Below are positions 24,361-37,135 of a stretch of DNA of 64,000 bases, in pieces. Made by a program: the position numbers and the translations under genes. This stretch comes from Chrysoperla carnea (lineage: Eukaryota; Arthropoda; Insecta; Neuroptera; Chrysopidae), in assembly GCF_905475395.1 (NCBI RefSeq), contig NC_058340.1:60428181-60492180 (forward strand). Reading direction: 5' to 3'. Positions within the stretch are counted from its first letter, which is position 1, and every line of letters starts with the position of its first letter. The notes beneath the pieces were generated by a model. That model did not search any database. It was not told the origin of the DNA and saw only the letters and a program-made list of their open reading frames with translations.

Positions 24361-25221
24361 GACTGGAACCTACATAATTCAAAAACCAGGCGAAAAATTT
24401 TCTTATTGAAATCTTATTTCAACATGAATTTACAATGCAACAAGAAGTAAGCAAACAAAAAAAGAAAAAATCAATTTTATACAACATTATAAAACTATAA
24501 TTTTTGCTAAAAACAAGGTGTAGTCGCAATGCTTGCAAGGTCGTCGCCTTAAATATTTTATCCTGTGTGTATATAGTTATGCATATAATTTATTATTATC
24601 AAATGTTAGTATAAAAATTATTATATATTTCATGTTAGTTGAATGTACTGTGTACTTTTATAAATATATCTCGATCGATCAATACACATATTTTAGATTG
24701 TAATCATTAGAAATTATTATCGATTAATTATATATTTCATTACCTACCTACCTACTACCTAAGTTCATGCACCTATTAGTTTTATTTGAATTTTATTTTT
24801 ATCAATAAAAAATTTACTGGGTGGGGTCACAGAAGTATGCAATTTTGAAAAGGCAGTAAAACAATAAAAACTTTAAAAATAATTTACGAAAATCGGGATT
24901 TTGAACCAAACTTTTTGACAAAAATGGAAATACTATATATAAATTTTATAAGAAAACTGTTTTTAAAATTGTATTATAAATATCACCTTTCGGAGGAATA
25001 TTATCAGTTGCCGTTCTTTCAGTGCTTCGACTGTTGATCTGGGATATCCTGGTACACTTTTCTTCTCGATTTTGATACTCTTTTTTTCAATTCACAAAAA
25101 AAGTCGAGAGATGTTAGATTTTTCTAATTTATTTATAACTTCAAATCAATTGTTTAAAAAAATAAAATTTACTTAAAAAATTCGATTTATGTTATTTTCT
25201 GTAATGCTTTTTAATGTTTTT
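24361..25221. other. AT-rich intergenic DNA
   Basis: No gene. TACC(T) tandem units lie near 24743-24760. Otherwise unremarkable. Confidence 0.5.
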
Positions 25222-25545
25222 TAAGAACAATTTAGGGTGGATTAGAAAAAGTTCCACAGAAAGCCATTTTCCTAGTCTTATAGGTACTATAAATTTAATA
25301 TATGTGTAGCTTTAATCTTCCGTAGCTCGAAAACTACTCGTTAAAAAGTTTTGTGACTATGAAAGTTTTTGATCAAACTGATCTAAAGAAAATTTTGGGG
25401 GTGGTTTGGAAAAGTTTCACGGAAAACTATTTTCCCAGTCATATACTAAAACTATAATATATTCGTAGCTTTGAACGTCCGTAGTTCGAAAGAACATTTT
25501 AGGGTGGGTTAGAAAAAGTTTCACAGAAAGACATTTTCCTATCTA
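25222..25545 (+). repeat. three-unit degenerate tandem repeat
   Basis: The block AAGAACA(T)TTTAGGGTGG, then AGAAAAAGTTTCACAGAAAG and CATTTTCCTA occurs at about 25222, 25385 and 25489. A second shared block, GTAGCTTT(A/G)A, CGTCCGTAG and TCGAAA, sits between them. Spacings are about 163 and 104 bp, so the second unit is internally deleted. It is local tandem duplication of unknown origin. Confidence 0.7.
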
Positions 25546-25642
25546 ATATTGCGGGGTCCTTTATCTTTTACAGAATATTTTTTACATGAAAAAACCGCAA
25601 TTGGAGCAGCCATTCTAAAACTATATAGGTATTCTTTTTAAC

Positions 25643-25845
25643 CGTCGAATTAAAAAGAGGGGTGTTATAAGTTTGACCGCTTTGTGTGTGTGTCTGTGGC
25701 ATCTTAGCGTCCAAACGGATGAACCGATTTTGATTTTTTTGTTTTCGTTTGAAAGGTAATTTAATGGAAAGTGTAGGTATGATTTAGAGTTGGAAACCCG
25801 AAAAATTTGTCTGGGAATTTTTAAATTTTGTAAATTTCACTTGTT
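25643..25845 (+). repeat. family B repeat, internally deleted (copy B1)
   Basis: Left module GGGGTGTTATAAGTTTGACC, GTGTGTCTGTGGCATC, AAACGGATGAACCGATTTTG and GAAAGGTAATTTAATGGAAA, then directly the family end AAATTTTGTAAATTTCACTT GTT. The middle and second module of copy B3 are missing. From memory, similar words occur in a dispersed repeat of moths and other insects. Confidence 0.8.
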
Positions 25846-26429
25846 ACTTGTTTCCTATCTGCATTTGGTTTGTGTATATGGAGGTTACATAATGCGCTCA
25901 ATTAAATATTTTTATATTGTTTTGATATTCAATTGTATTACAAGTAAATGAATGTAATTTCTGAAATATTTTCAAAAATAATTGAAGAAGAAATATTTAA
26001 CAATACAAGTGAAGTTTTTTTTAATTTATTTTAGATGAATGTTGTTAACAAGCTAAACTAGTTCATAATATTCATGGAATATTTTAACGTCTAAGACTTC
26101 TAAGACTTTTTCGGCGTTCAATAATAATTATAATGATTTCAAAATTAATTTTTTTTTTATTTCTTTCGTCTAACAAGCTTCAAGAATACGATATAGGTAC
26201 TATTGACAAATCACTATTTAAATATGTGAATATTCCCGATTTTTCCACGAATAACTAGAATTAAAATTGTTTTTTAACAGTTTTATAGTATAAAAAAAAC
26301 AAGTTATTAATATATTTATATAATAAGGAATATGAAGTACTAATTCTATAATTTTAAGAACATGGCAAAATTTTTTGCTTTTGTGTTAACTCAAATCCGC
26401 GAATGGAAAACTAAATTAAATATTTTTAA

Positions 26430-27023
26430 CCAACTTCAAACAAAAAAGGAGGAGGTTATCAATTGGACTGTATTTTTTTTATGTGTGTTACCTCAGAACT
26501 ATCGACTGGGTAAACTGATTTTGATGATTCTTTATCTATTTGGTCCAGTTCTAGCAACCGCATCTATGAGAAAATCATAAAAGTCTTAAATTTGCATTAA
26601 GTATGCACAACAAGTGGACGAATAACTCAATATCACGCCAACCGATTTCGATTATTCTTTTCAGTGACAAATTAGTGTACTTCAGATTCAGTAAAAATCA
26701 CAAAATAAAAAAAACTTTTAACAAAAAGAAATCCGACTTCAAAAGAAAAACTTTTCCAAAACAAATTAATATGAACTAAAAAGTAAAAAAATAACGTTAA
26801 TATCATGTAGTTAAAATTAGTGTTATTTTAGGAGGCGGTGTCAGCCAAGCTAATGTAGCAAACTGTTCTGTCAGAGTTGTTTCCTTGGCTGACACCGACT
26901 CAAAAAATAACATAATATTAAATACATTATACTATTGTTATTTTTTTACTTTTTAGTGCATATTAATTTGTTTTGTAAAAGTTTTTCTTTTGAATTCGGT
27001 TTTCTTTTTGTTAAAATTTTTTT
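26430..27023. repeat. long foldback element
   Basis: Left arm about 26707-26849 and right arm about 26884-27023 are inverted copies over roughly 140 bp. Matching words include AACAAAAAGAAATCCGACTT, CAAAACAAATTAATATG and AAAAAGTAAAAAAATAAC, closing on a perfect inner stem GGTGTCAGCCAAG (26837-26849) / CTTGGCTGACACC (26884-26896) around a 34-base loop. Upstream at 26430-26480, CCAACTTCAAAC and AAAGGAGGAGGTTATCAATT recall a repeat found in many insects whose core is also an ACTTC...GGAGGAGG motif. The 72-codon ORF at 26362-26580 lies in that flank and is not thought real. Confidence 0.75.
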
Positions 27024-28533
27024 AAATTGGTTTTTCAAAGTTTTCTGGTTTAGATTGGAGGTTTGTTAAGGTTTTTCTAAGGTGTTAAAACATACAGATT
27101 CATTTAAATAAATACACACAAATACCACATACATTCTAGTATCTATTTAAATAAAATAAACGAATATAAGTCTATTATAACTATAAAGTTTTAATAATTC
27201 CCTCTAAAAATGAGATTTGCCGTGTCTAATTGGCATATATCCATAACGTGAGATTTATTTAAAATATATACAATGTTTTTTTTTTTTTGTTGTTGTTGTT
27301 GTATGTGTATTATGTGCATGTATGTGTAATTTTGATTAGTTTTTATGTATGTACCAAAAGCAAGCAAAGCATTACTCCGCCTGAAATAGGTTAAATATCT
27401 GAATTTCTGAAGTAAAAAAGCAGAATTGTTACTGTCTATTTGACTTGAAAAACAGAAGTTTTCATATGTGCAGAAAAAAATAAGATGATCTCAATTTTCC
27501 ATTTCCTATATTTTTCCGCAAGTTTTTGAAATTTACCTTGGCTCAAAGTTGTAGAAAATAAAATTTCCTATCGATTTCTATATTTGATTTTTATCAGTCT
27601 TTGCCACCAGCATTTTATCAGTCTTTTATCAGCTATTCCACCAGCTACTCACAAAAGATACATCAGTGTGCTCATTCCACAGTGATATTTATCCCCGACT
27701 AAAAACAGGCTAGCTATTTTATTGCGTATTCGAAAACTTTCGTTCTACAAATGAAAATCTACAATTTGACGAAGGTGCTTTTTGAAGTGAAAACTTCTTT
27801 TGGCACGATGATCACTTTTTGGGTGAACAAAAATCATAGAACACGAAATTTTTGTGCGTGTTCAAGTGGATGCGAGGATGGTTTAGATTCACAATTCGGT
27901 CTACTACAAACTATTTTTGAGAGTTCCGCTCTAAAAAATTAAAACCCATAAAATAAATGGTGGAAACGCATATAAATCGTATTATAACATTACATCTTAC
28001 TATTCAAATGTATTTATTTGCGCTCCCACCAGAATTGTAAACAGCTATTTGAATAATATTGAGGTAGTATTTATTATTATTCAGATATTGTGAATAGGCA
28101 TTTATTAAATGGTATAAGCGAGCGCAGCGAGCTCCACTGCGGAAGGCCAATTATTCCAAAGTTTTAAGTTTTATTATACTATCTTTAATTTTTAACTTCT
28201 TAAGTTACACCTATTTCGGACGGAGTACATATAGCAATGACAATGTATATGCTAGTATTATGGTATTATAGTATATTAGTTGTATTATGGTACTATGGTA
28301 TATACCATATTATTGAGAAGAGAAAAAAAGAATAACCCGACAACCATCAGATATTAGAGATGGATTTTTGTGTTTGTTATAAAACCCAACATACCAAACA
28401 AACGTATCATACACAATATACATACATACATAAAAATAATACCATAATGAAAATCAAGTTAAGTTTTATTTGAGTGTCTGTTACACTAGCTTGGCTTGCG
28501 ATCAGCAGCAAATTATTTGTAGTTACAGTTGAG
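27024..28533. other. AT-rich intergenic DNA
   Basis: No gene. It contains T/GTT tracts at about 27275-27300, the palindromic GAGCGCAGCGAGCTC-like word at about 28120-28135, and short TATGGTA tandem units at about 28248-28302. Confidence 0.5.
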
Positions 28534-28998
28534 ACAAGTGAAATTTACAAAATTTAAAAAACCCCCGACAATGCGATTTATTCCTTGTAAACCGATTTTT
28601 GGACACTTAGCTATAAAATGTTCTCAATCAAGGCGGTTCGACCGTTTAGGGGCTACGAAGCCACTGAGAAACACACAGATGCACAGATAAACACTTTCAA
28701 CTTATAACACTCCTTCTTAAATCATTATCAAAGTGATGATCAAGGACATCAAATGAGATGAAAAGGATACTTAGAGAGCTATCATTGAATTGAATTATTA
28801 TTTTTAACTACCTTATTATTTTACCATAACACTTTTTAAAATGAATTGAGCCAGGTTTATTTGACCATTCATTTCCATGGTAATTATTTATATGTTAAAA
28901 TAATCGTCATGCCTTTTCCAAACTGAATCGATTTTGAAGATCATCGCCAATTTTTAAGTTTTTTTCGAGAACGAAACTCTAAGGTCGCACTAAGTGCG
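28534..28998 (-). repeat. family B repeat, 3' part (copy B2)
   Basis: Plus-strand start ACAAGTGAAATTTACAAAAT is the reverse complement of the family end. It continues through AACACTTTCAACTTATAACA, CTCCTTCTTAAATCA, CATCAAATGAGATGAAAAG and CCATTCATTTCCATGG. The first module (GGGGTGTTATAAG) is missing, so it is truncated on that side. Confidence 0.85.
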
Positions 28999-29494
28999 AT
29001 TCTTCGCTTGCTTTAGTTTTTTAAAATTTCATTATTAGTTAGTGTTGCTGGTATCACAGACACTGTTGTTGTTTTTGTTGTTGTTTGGCCTCCGTGATGC
29101 ACATTTTGTTTGCTACTGTTTGTTGTATGTTATTTTTTGTGATGTACACAAACACTCACACATTCATAAATCTACAGACACAGCTGATTAAGGCGGTAAA
29201 TATTTTTTGTAAAAGTACCAACAAAACTAAACCACATTCTATATCTATTTAAAAAAAAAAAAAAAAAAAAAAACCCTCCGCCGGTCGTCGTGCTTTGCTA
29301 TATCAATTTTTTAATTCATTATACCACTATTTTGTTCATTTTTAGTTATACCATTTCCTAAAATATAGACGTATGCATTGTATCGAGTCAACGGAAAAGA
29401 GGGTTGTAGTATTTTATAAAATCTGTTTCATAACACCTGGAACACGATTTTCAATACATTTGACTGCGACATTGGACATTTACAGCGGCCCCCA
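28999..29494. other. intergenic DNA with A23 tract
   Basis: A pure A tract (29251-29273) is followed by CCCTCCGCCGGTCG. This could be the tail of a decayed retroposed sequence, but no body is recognisable. Confidence 0.5.
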
Positions 29495-30114
29495 TTAGGT
29501 CAAATGAGAATATGAGATGGAATTCGTATGAAGGATTGTTTCTCAGCTAGAAAAAAGATATAAAAGTGGAATCCTATTTCAGAAAATTGGAGAGAATTCT
29601 CAACGGAAAAACTGCCTTTTATTGATGTTTATAAGGATGTATGACAACCAGGACAATTTTATATAAAAGGTTTGATTCCTTCTTATATGAAAATGGACTA
29701 AGTCTAGATCTCAAGTCAGAAAATTTGAAAGGGGGGGTCATTTAAATAAATAAATGACTTCAAAAGTAGGCATATTTAACATTGATCTTATGAGAAAACG
29801 GTAGATGGCTATGCTTTCATAGATTTTTCCAAAAATAGTCCGTGGAAATTAAAAAAAAAACTATTTAAGCTGTGTCCGACTAATTAAAGGTGTATCTATA
29901 ACCACGGTAGTGGGGATACAAATTTAAAAAAACCGGTCTAGGTGCGACCCGAAAGGTCCACACGACTAACTTCCCAGTGGAAAGGATAAAAAAATATCAT
30001 ATGTTTTTCTTTTTTTTTTTTTTTTTTTTCCGTGGACCAGCAGGAGTTTCACCCCCTGCATCCCCAGGCGCTTTGTCCAGTTGAAAATAAGATACAAATA
30101 ATTTTAACGACAAG
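29495..30114 (+). repeat. family C repeat (copy C3)
   Basis: It carries CAACCAGGACAATTTTATAT, ATGACTTCAAAAGTAGGCAT and AACATTGATCTTATGAGAAA as in C1/C2. It then has a middle of its own, with GTGCGACCCGAAAGGTCCAC and a T20 tract at 30010-30029. It ends with GTTGAAAATAAGATACAAAT AATTTTAACGACAAG, the family end. The palindrome seen in C1 and C2 is not present here. Confidence 0.7.
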
Positions 30115-32381
30115 ATATGTCTAATAATAAGAACCATCTAATAAGTCAATAAAAGCATCTAATCATTCAATCAAATAACCAATGTGGATAAATATGACCT
30201 TAGAGAAGTAGTTTCGCTGCTCATGAGTTTTTATTTTTAATACTCTAAAAATTTGTTGGTATGTTTAATATTTCTGTTGATGTTATAACCTTGATTCTAA
30301 TATTCTCTTTTTGCAATTTGTCAAGTATTATTTCGCTTTATTAACCAGTACATAAAATAGATTTTTTAGAATTTTGTTTTAGAATTTTTTGTGTGGCGGC
30401 ATTTGTTCACATTTATGTGTCATAACGTATTATCAAATAAACTATTTGACGTATCGAAATGTAATATAGCAATAATTTAATATGACAACCGTTGAGAATT
30501 AATCACCACCTCTGAGATCTCACCTGCAATTAGATATCAACAGACATGTAGGATCGGTCGTACAAAATCACTAAATTTATTCCAAGAAAATAGACTTATA
30601 GCAGGTAAATTTGGAAATTTTTTACACACCTTATTATTGGAAAAATCACTTATGACGTCAAATAGTCAAAATGGCAATCACAAGCAGGCTTAAGTCTGAC
30701 AAAAATAGCTGTGTCTATTCAATGGTTACACCGTTAAAAGAGTGTTCTATTTTTTATCAGACGGTCGCACAAATAATTTAGTATTGTTACAAATTACTAT
30801 GGTTTCTTAATATTCAATCCCTTCTAGTTTAAACCTGTTATTGTAGTTTTATTTTAACCCGCTTGTCGCATGGTAAAATGATTTTCACAACAATAATTAC
30901 ATGATATCTTGAGATTAAATTTATGGTGGAGGATACGGGAAATATAAATGTAATTCGGTAATATTCGATAAAATTTGTTACTAGAAGATTACAATATACA
31001 AGGTGTCTCTTAAAATACAACACTCGTCCTTGCTAGTTTCTTCGTCTGCTCAAAATAAATCGATTAAATCGATATCTTAAAATGAAACTAGAACCACCAA
31101 CACTGCTTAAATTCATTAATGAACCGTCTAATAAAAAATATCCTACTCTCTTAATGGTCTAGTCAAGAGCTACTCAAAGTAGAGTAAGCGAACACTAAGG
31201 AGTACCCTATTTGACGGTAGGGGGTTCGCGACCAGATTAATTTTATTGCCGCTGGATGACTGGTACAAACGCGGTGACTGAAAGAAACTGAAAATGAATC
31301 TTCCAATATTGATAATACTGAAGACTATGCTCGAAACCAGTTCTAAATTTATAGTTGAGACCGAGAGCATAAACTCTAGTGATTATTATAAGCAGCAGAA
31401 GTCACGTAAAGCCGTGAATTTCCTTTTACCCTTCGAAGTAACATACTTATGTGAGGGTGGGTTTTCATACCTGATCATGATAAAAACGAAATACAGTAAT
31501 CAACTTGATACTGAGTCACACTTTAGTAATAAATTAATTACGTCTTGAGTTTTAAATTTACTCGATGAGGATAAAATTTCTCGATTTCAACGCTCTTACA
31601 TTTAATTATTGTGGAAAGATAAATTTTCATTTCGAACACATTCTATTTGATTTAGTATGTTTGAAAGAAATCTGTAATTCCTAGAGTGAAATTTGCATCA
31701 GAAATATGATAGTTTTTATAAAATAGTTTCTTTATACCAATATCCCCGTTTTTTTCATTTGTAGTTCGAAAATAATAATCAACAGATATTTATATCATTA
31801 ATATTTTACGAACTCACTTTATTTTCCTAGAAAGTATCAATATTTGTTTTCGTAAAACAATTTTTTAATATAAAAAAATATTTTAATAAATGATTTTAAT
31901 TGAAAATTTTTAATTATTCAATTAGAATGCCGTTATTGTGCAAACCTATAAAACATGATTCATCAATTTTAACTTTTAATAATGAAATAGTTTTCATCTA
32001 TACGATACTTTTACAGATTCATCAGTTGCATGTATCTGAAGTATAGTATAGTAGTTACTACTACTCTCATTGTCAGTCTTGTAAAGAAGTATTATACTAC
32101 ATATCATACATATTGCATACTTTAGATATATTGAATCTGTTAAGTATAGATCTGACATTATATCGATATCTACAAAAGACTGTTTTTTCATTTACAATAC
32201 AAATACATGTCGAAAAATAGTAACCTTAAAGACTTTTTAAATTAAAAACTTTATTTAGTATTTCTGTCGGAGAATAGTTTTAGAGATACAAATTTGGACT
32301 AAATTTCATTATAAAGTCAATTTTAAATAAAGTTTTATAAAATGTTTAGTAAATATACCAACTAGCAACCTGTGCGTTTTT
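30115..32381. other. AT-rich intergenic DNA, nothing recognised
   Basis: No gene. Overlapping ORFs of 61-84 codons on both strands at 30838-31548 are uninformative. A short run of GC-richer sequence at 31170-31290 has no match I know. Confidence 0.5.
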
Positions 32382-32984
32382 AACACCTCGAAAAAAGGGG
32401 TGTTATAAGTTTGACCGCTATGTGTGTAAGTCTGTGCGTTTGTCTGTCTGTGGCATCATAGCGCTTGAACGGATGAACCGTTTTTATTTTTTTTTTGTTT
32501 TATTTGAAAGGTAATTTAACGGAAAGTGTTCTTAGCTATGTTTCAAGTGCGAGCTTAGGAAATACTATGGAAATGAATGGTTAAGTAAACCTTGTTCAAT
32601 TCATTTCGAAAAGTGAAATGGTAATATAATTAGGTAATTTAAAACAATAATTCAAAAGAACAAAGTCAACTCAAATATTTCAATTTCAATTAAAATATTT
32701 CCATAAATTTGTCCCAAAAAATAATTGCTCTCTAAGTATACTATTCATCTCATCTGATGTCCTCCACCATCACTTTGATATTGATTTAAGAAGGAGTGTT
32801 ATAAGTTTAAAGTGTTTATCTGCGCGTCTATGTGTTTCGCAGTGACATCGTAGCCTCTAAACGGTCGAACCGACTCGATTGAGAACATTTTATAGTAAAG
32901 ATTTCAAAATTAATAATTAATAGGATTACAAGGAATAAATCAAATTAGTCGGGATTTTTATAAATTTTGTAAATTTCACTTGTT
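32382..32984 (+). repeat. family B repeat, full-length (copy B3)
   Basis: About 603 bp. Module 1: GGGGTGTTATAAGTTTGACC, GTCTGTCTGTGGCATCATAG, CGGATGAACCG, GAAAGGTAATTTAACGGAAA. Spacer: GGAAATGAATGG, TCAATTCATTTCGAAAAGTG, CATCTGATGTCC. Module 2: GAGTGTTATAAGTTTAAAGT, GTGACATCGTAGCC, AAACGGTCGAACCGA. End: GTCGGGATTTTTATAAATTT, then TTTCACTTGTT. Modules 1 and 2 are plainly related to each other, so the element is an internal dimer. No coding region. Confidence 0.85.
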
Positions 32985-35900
32985 CAGATCGTTTCATAAA
33001 ATTCTTCTTTCCCACGTTAAAATATTCAACATGTTCATGAAATTATTACTAAATTAATATTTTTACTGTATTATGCATTTACTACTTAGGTACTAGTAGA
33101 TATTATGTTAATATTGCCATCGGGCATAAATATAAAATATCCTAAAGAATACAATAGAGATGAAAAATTATTGCAATGATGAGTTGATGGATGTGCTGAG
33201 AATTATAAACACTGTATTCTTTAAAAAAATAATAAAAATAAAATTATTTAATATACAAAAAATTACAGTTATCATCGCATCTTTATTGATGAACTTTTGC
33301 GATAGCCTCTTTTTTGTTCATATTTGGTAAATATTAATATTTAAAAAAATAAAATTTGCATGATCAAAGCAGAACACAGATTTTATTGATGCTAACCATG
33401 TCTCAAGTTTTCTCAGGCATACGTCAATTTTGACCGGAAAAGGGGATTTTTAAATTCACGAAAGTGTGCGTAGATTTTAGTTAAATTAGCTTAATTTTTC
33501 ACAGGTAAATATTTATTACAAGAATTATTAAATGGATTTATCACCTAATTTTAACCATTAAGAAATTAACATAGCCCGGCCGATTTTGAGGAATAAATAG
33601 ATTAACAGATATAATGCATTCGATATTATACGAAGTCGATTGATTTTACGGTTGGGTTTTAGTGGTATAAGAGCCTGATACTACTATAACACACCACAGG
33701 CTTACGCGATCCCATTTTTTCACGTTTTTTCACGAAAAAATGTTCATGAATTTGCAATTTTGTTTGTCTACTATCTTTTTTTTTTATTCTACCATCTCTT
33801 TCTTCCTGTTGTTCAGTTCTGATAAAAATAGTAAAATTGGACAGGTCTTTAAAACTGAAATTAGAAGTATTTGCTGAATTTTCATCTTACGTGAATTGAG
33901 TCAATATCAACTCCAAACTCCACATAACTAAAATTTTCGACGTACTCGGACTTTTTTAACCTTACGACTCCAAAAATTGATAAAACATGAACTGCTAGAA
34001 ATATTTCCAACGATAATTCTTTCGTACACGATTGATTAATTGGAAGAATCGCGCAGATGAAATTTGCAAATGCTTTATGTATTTTTATTATCAAGCATTA
34101 TATAGGATCACTTGACAAACCTTTACAAATAAAATAAAAGAAGTCACGTGTTCAAAACTTGAAAAGTTGTGAAATAGAAGCACGAGCGAAATCTTTTTTT
34201 TTTAAGTTGTAGAAAATGACTTAAGCAATAATTTATGCCCTGATCAATTTTTCTGTAAAACTAATATTTACAGAAATATTTATGATAATTGATTTTATAA
34301 TTTGAAGAGATAATACAAAAAAATACTTTTGTTAGTGCCCGTTATTGATCTCAGTACCTCTTGCCTAGTAAGTGCGTAATTAACCTCTAAGCTACGCATC
34401 TCTCTTGGAGTATAAAAATGATTATTGTAGTATTTTAGGCTGCCAGGGAAAGTTGCTTTCATAATCTGGGAAAAAGTTGAATGTGTGTACCGTATGAACC
34501 GCTTCTTTTTAACTGATTTTAATCCATTTCATTGATTATTTACAGAAATACAATTTTGTAAAGCATTAAATTTAATTTTTTTTTCAAAATTTATACTACA
34601 ATAGATACAACAATTCTTCTTGATGAGAGTCAGACACTAATAATTAAACATTTAATAATATCTTAAGAAGCATCTAATTAGTATAAAAGCTGAACTAATT
34701 ATTATTATCATTCTTCCAACAATAATAATATGTCTACTATAACAATAAAAATATAATATATATTAATATTTATTTTATAACAGAAAAAAAAATACATAAA
34801 AAATAAGTAATTAAGGTTAAAATGAGAATTGAAAAACTGGTTGATAATAAATTATCAAAACGTTGAAACTAGTAAGTAAGTACCTACAGTAGTTTCAAAG
34901 ATACCAACACTTTTTTTCTTTATTGTTTTCAAATATACAATGTAAAAAGGTAGTTATTTTTTAAGTCACAATTACGCTGGAAATAGCGAAAAAAATTAAG
35001 AAATTCCTCTTCCGAAAATTAGACCTGTTTATACTAAGCATACAAAAAGCCAAATTGTTCATAACGCCTGTGGTTTCTGATAACCACTATACTAAAAAAG
35101 TTTGTTCAAAATATCATTAATAATATAAGATTATGTTCTCCCTAAAATATGTTCTGTGACGCTTTGCCCTTCACTTTTCTTAAGAAAAAAATATTTTTCC
35201 TTTTTATTTTACAAAATGATAAAATAATAGCATACTGTAGGCCCCACAAAAAATGGTTCTGCTTTTTTTTCTAGATATAAAGTAATCAATATCGGCTTTG
35301 ACGGTTAATAACAGAAAATCTTGTACGACAACGTTGGCTAGCGGTTTTTCTAATGAAAATAACAAGTTTTCCACAAGTCTTATTGTTTTTCATACCACGC
35401 ACTTTTTACCCTCGACGTTCATATATTAAGAGCTTAAAAAAAATGAAAAACTTTTTTCCACCTTTCCAACCTCTCAATAACCTCTCAGCTACAATATCAA
35501 AGTTGAAAGTGTATACTTTCGGAAAAACTGTGTACTGTCACGATCGGATCATTTACGTGAAGATACAGGTATCTGATATTACATTTTTTTTTTTTTATAA
35601 TTCTATCGAGACGAAATTTTTTACCGGTGAATGTTTAAAATAAAAATTGGTTAACTAACTGATCAAATGTGGTTAAGAACCAACCCAACTGAATTAGCCA
35701 AAATACAAAAATTTTCGAAACCCCGATGCTATCGACTGCTACAGAAAAATTTCCTTGTTTTTGTCCAAGACAAAAATACAAAAATATTATAAGTTTTGAA
35801 AGCAAATGTTGATATTACTGAAAATACTATACTCTAAATAAAGGGTATATTACCTACATGTTTGGAATAAAATTTATCGTCTCAAAAATGTAATTTCAGA

Positions 35901-36552
35901 TAAAAAAATACATAATATTTCCTTAGCATACACCAAACTATTTTTACTTCATACTAAAATTACCTTAAAAATAAATTTACATATAAAAAAGTCTCTCTAT
36001 CAATTATATTGAGAACCTTTACAAAATTTATTAACCCTTAAAAAAAATTGAAAAAAATACATCTTTAATCAATTCGTTTCAATTAACATTGCTACTTAAT
36101 TTATGATAATTTTTTCTTTTGGTTATTATTAAACAGCAGTAAGCAGCGTCGCTATAGATAAAGAAAACGAACTTTACAAAAAACTATAACATAAAAGTAA
36201 AAGAATAGTCAAGTGTATTGAATATTTTATGTGGTGCGGGGTAACGTGAATTTTTTATTGAATGGTAATGCACTCCTTATTCTATAAAATAGCTTCGGAA
36301 TCATACAACTGTAAAAAATATCTAATATTATTTATAATTAAATCTTAGAAGAATATAACTTTCAAATTAGCTTCCGGCTAAAAGCTCAATCTCGAATACT
36401 ATTGCTATTTTTCACTTAGATCTAAAGTTAAAAATAAAAATATATGCTTTTCTTTAAAGAATTACAATAACTTTAATTTTCTGAATTCAATCAAATTTTT
36501 GTGTTTTTGTCAAAGGCTGATTTAATTGAAATGCTTAAAACTCTTACATATA
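32985..36552. other. AT-rich intergenic DNA
   Basis: No gene is supported apart from the tRNA-like relic at 34335-34402. The 96-codon ORF at 35353-35643 is Phe/Lys/Ser-rich with no domain. Confidence 0.5.
34335..34402 (-). repeat. tRNA-like relic (SINE or tRNA pseudogene)
   Basis: On the minus strand: GCGTAGCTTAGAGGTTAATT resembles a box A/D-arm, and CACTT / ACTAGGC / AAGAG can form an anticodon arm with one mismatch. GGTACTGAGATC stands where box B (GGTTCGAATCC) should be. The closing ACGGGCAC resembles an acceptor 3' strand. Position 33 is C rather than U and box B is damaged, so it is not functional. Confidence 0.4.
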
Positions 36553-36843
36553 GTGAGGGTTAAGTTAGGTTATATTGGCTGTCCACGAAGGACACACTTA
36601 GGCTATAGATCCCATTGTGATACCATATATGTGTTTTAGCACCTTTCCGCTGATAATTTCATTTATCAGCTACTCAATTTCAGAGGCTGAGTACACCTCC
36701 TTCATGCATATACCTTGCACTACACCGGCCCATCACAACTATTAATTAAATTAATTTTGTTGCAACGGCGGGAATCGAACCAGCTACCCTTGAATACCGC
36801 GGACGGAATTGGTTACGCCTTACTCAACTGAGCTAATAGGACG
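36553..36843 (-). mobile_element. tRNA-derived SINE, copy 1
   Basis: About 291 bp, flanked by the 7-bp direct repeat ACATATA (36546-36552 and 36844-36850). On the minus strand: box A TTAGCTCAGTTGAGTAAGGC, box B GGTTCGATTCCC (complement at 36770-36781), then a body with GTGATGGGCCGGTGTAGTGC, a CTGATAA...TTATCAG stem, GTATCACAATGGGATCTATA, and a terminal TGTCCTTCGTGGACA hairpin. The tail is AACCTAACTTAACC. The internal Pol III promoter, structure and target duplication together identify a SINE; copy 2 at 44167 is the same family. Confidence 0.93.
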
Positions 36844-37023
36844 ACATATAATGAAATATTGTGTGTATCTGCTGGAAATCGGCTCATCAATTTTATTTTT
36901 AATTAAATTGAATTTTGTAATAAATGGATGCGTTAGTAGTACATTTGTATTACAGTATTCTTATTTTAGAATAAATTTTATCCCCAGTAATTCAATTATA
37001 AACATTTTTAATGGCTAAAGTCA

Positions 37024-37135
37024 TTTTTCGTCTACATTCATGAAGTTCTCATAAAATTCATCTTCAAAGATGCAAATAAGGTACAAATAATTTCAACCAC
37101 AAGTCTAAACTTGTCTTGGCGCTCGAACTACCTTA
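37024..37135 (+). repeat. family C repeat, 3'-end fragment (C5)
   Basis: TTTTTCGTCTACATTCATGA, AAAATTCATCTTCAAAGATG, AATAAGGTACAAATAATTTC, then AACCACAAGTCTAAACTTGT and CTTGGCGCTCGAACTACCTT. This shows the family terminus best and is the reverse complement of C4 (22951). The end contains a small palindrome ACAAGT CTAA ACTTGT. Confidence 0.75.

Noticed and set aside
28120..28140. GAGCGCAGCGAGCTC as a regulatory palindrome
   Set aside because: Short imperfect palindrome with no neighbouring promoter or gene.
35353..35643. 96-codon plus-strand ORF
   Set aside because: Phe/Lys/Ser-rich and low complexity (T9 and A-rich runs inside), no domain.
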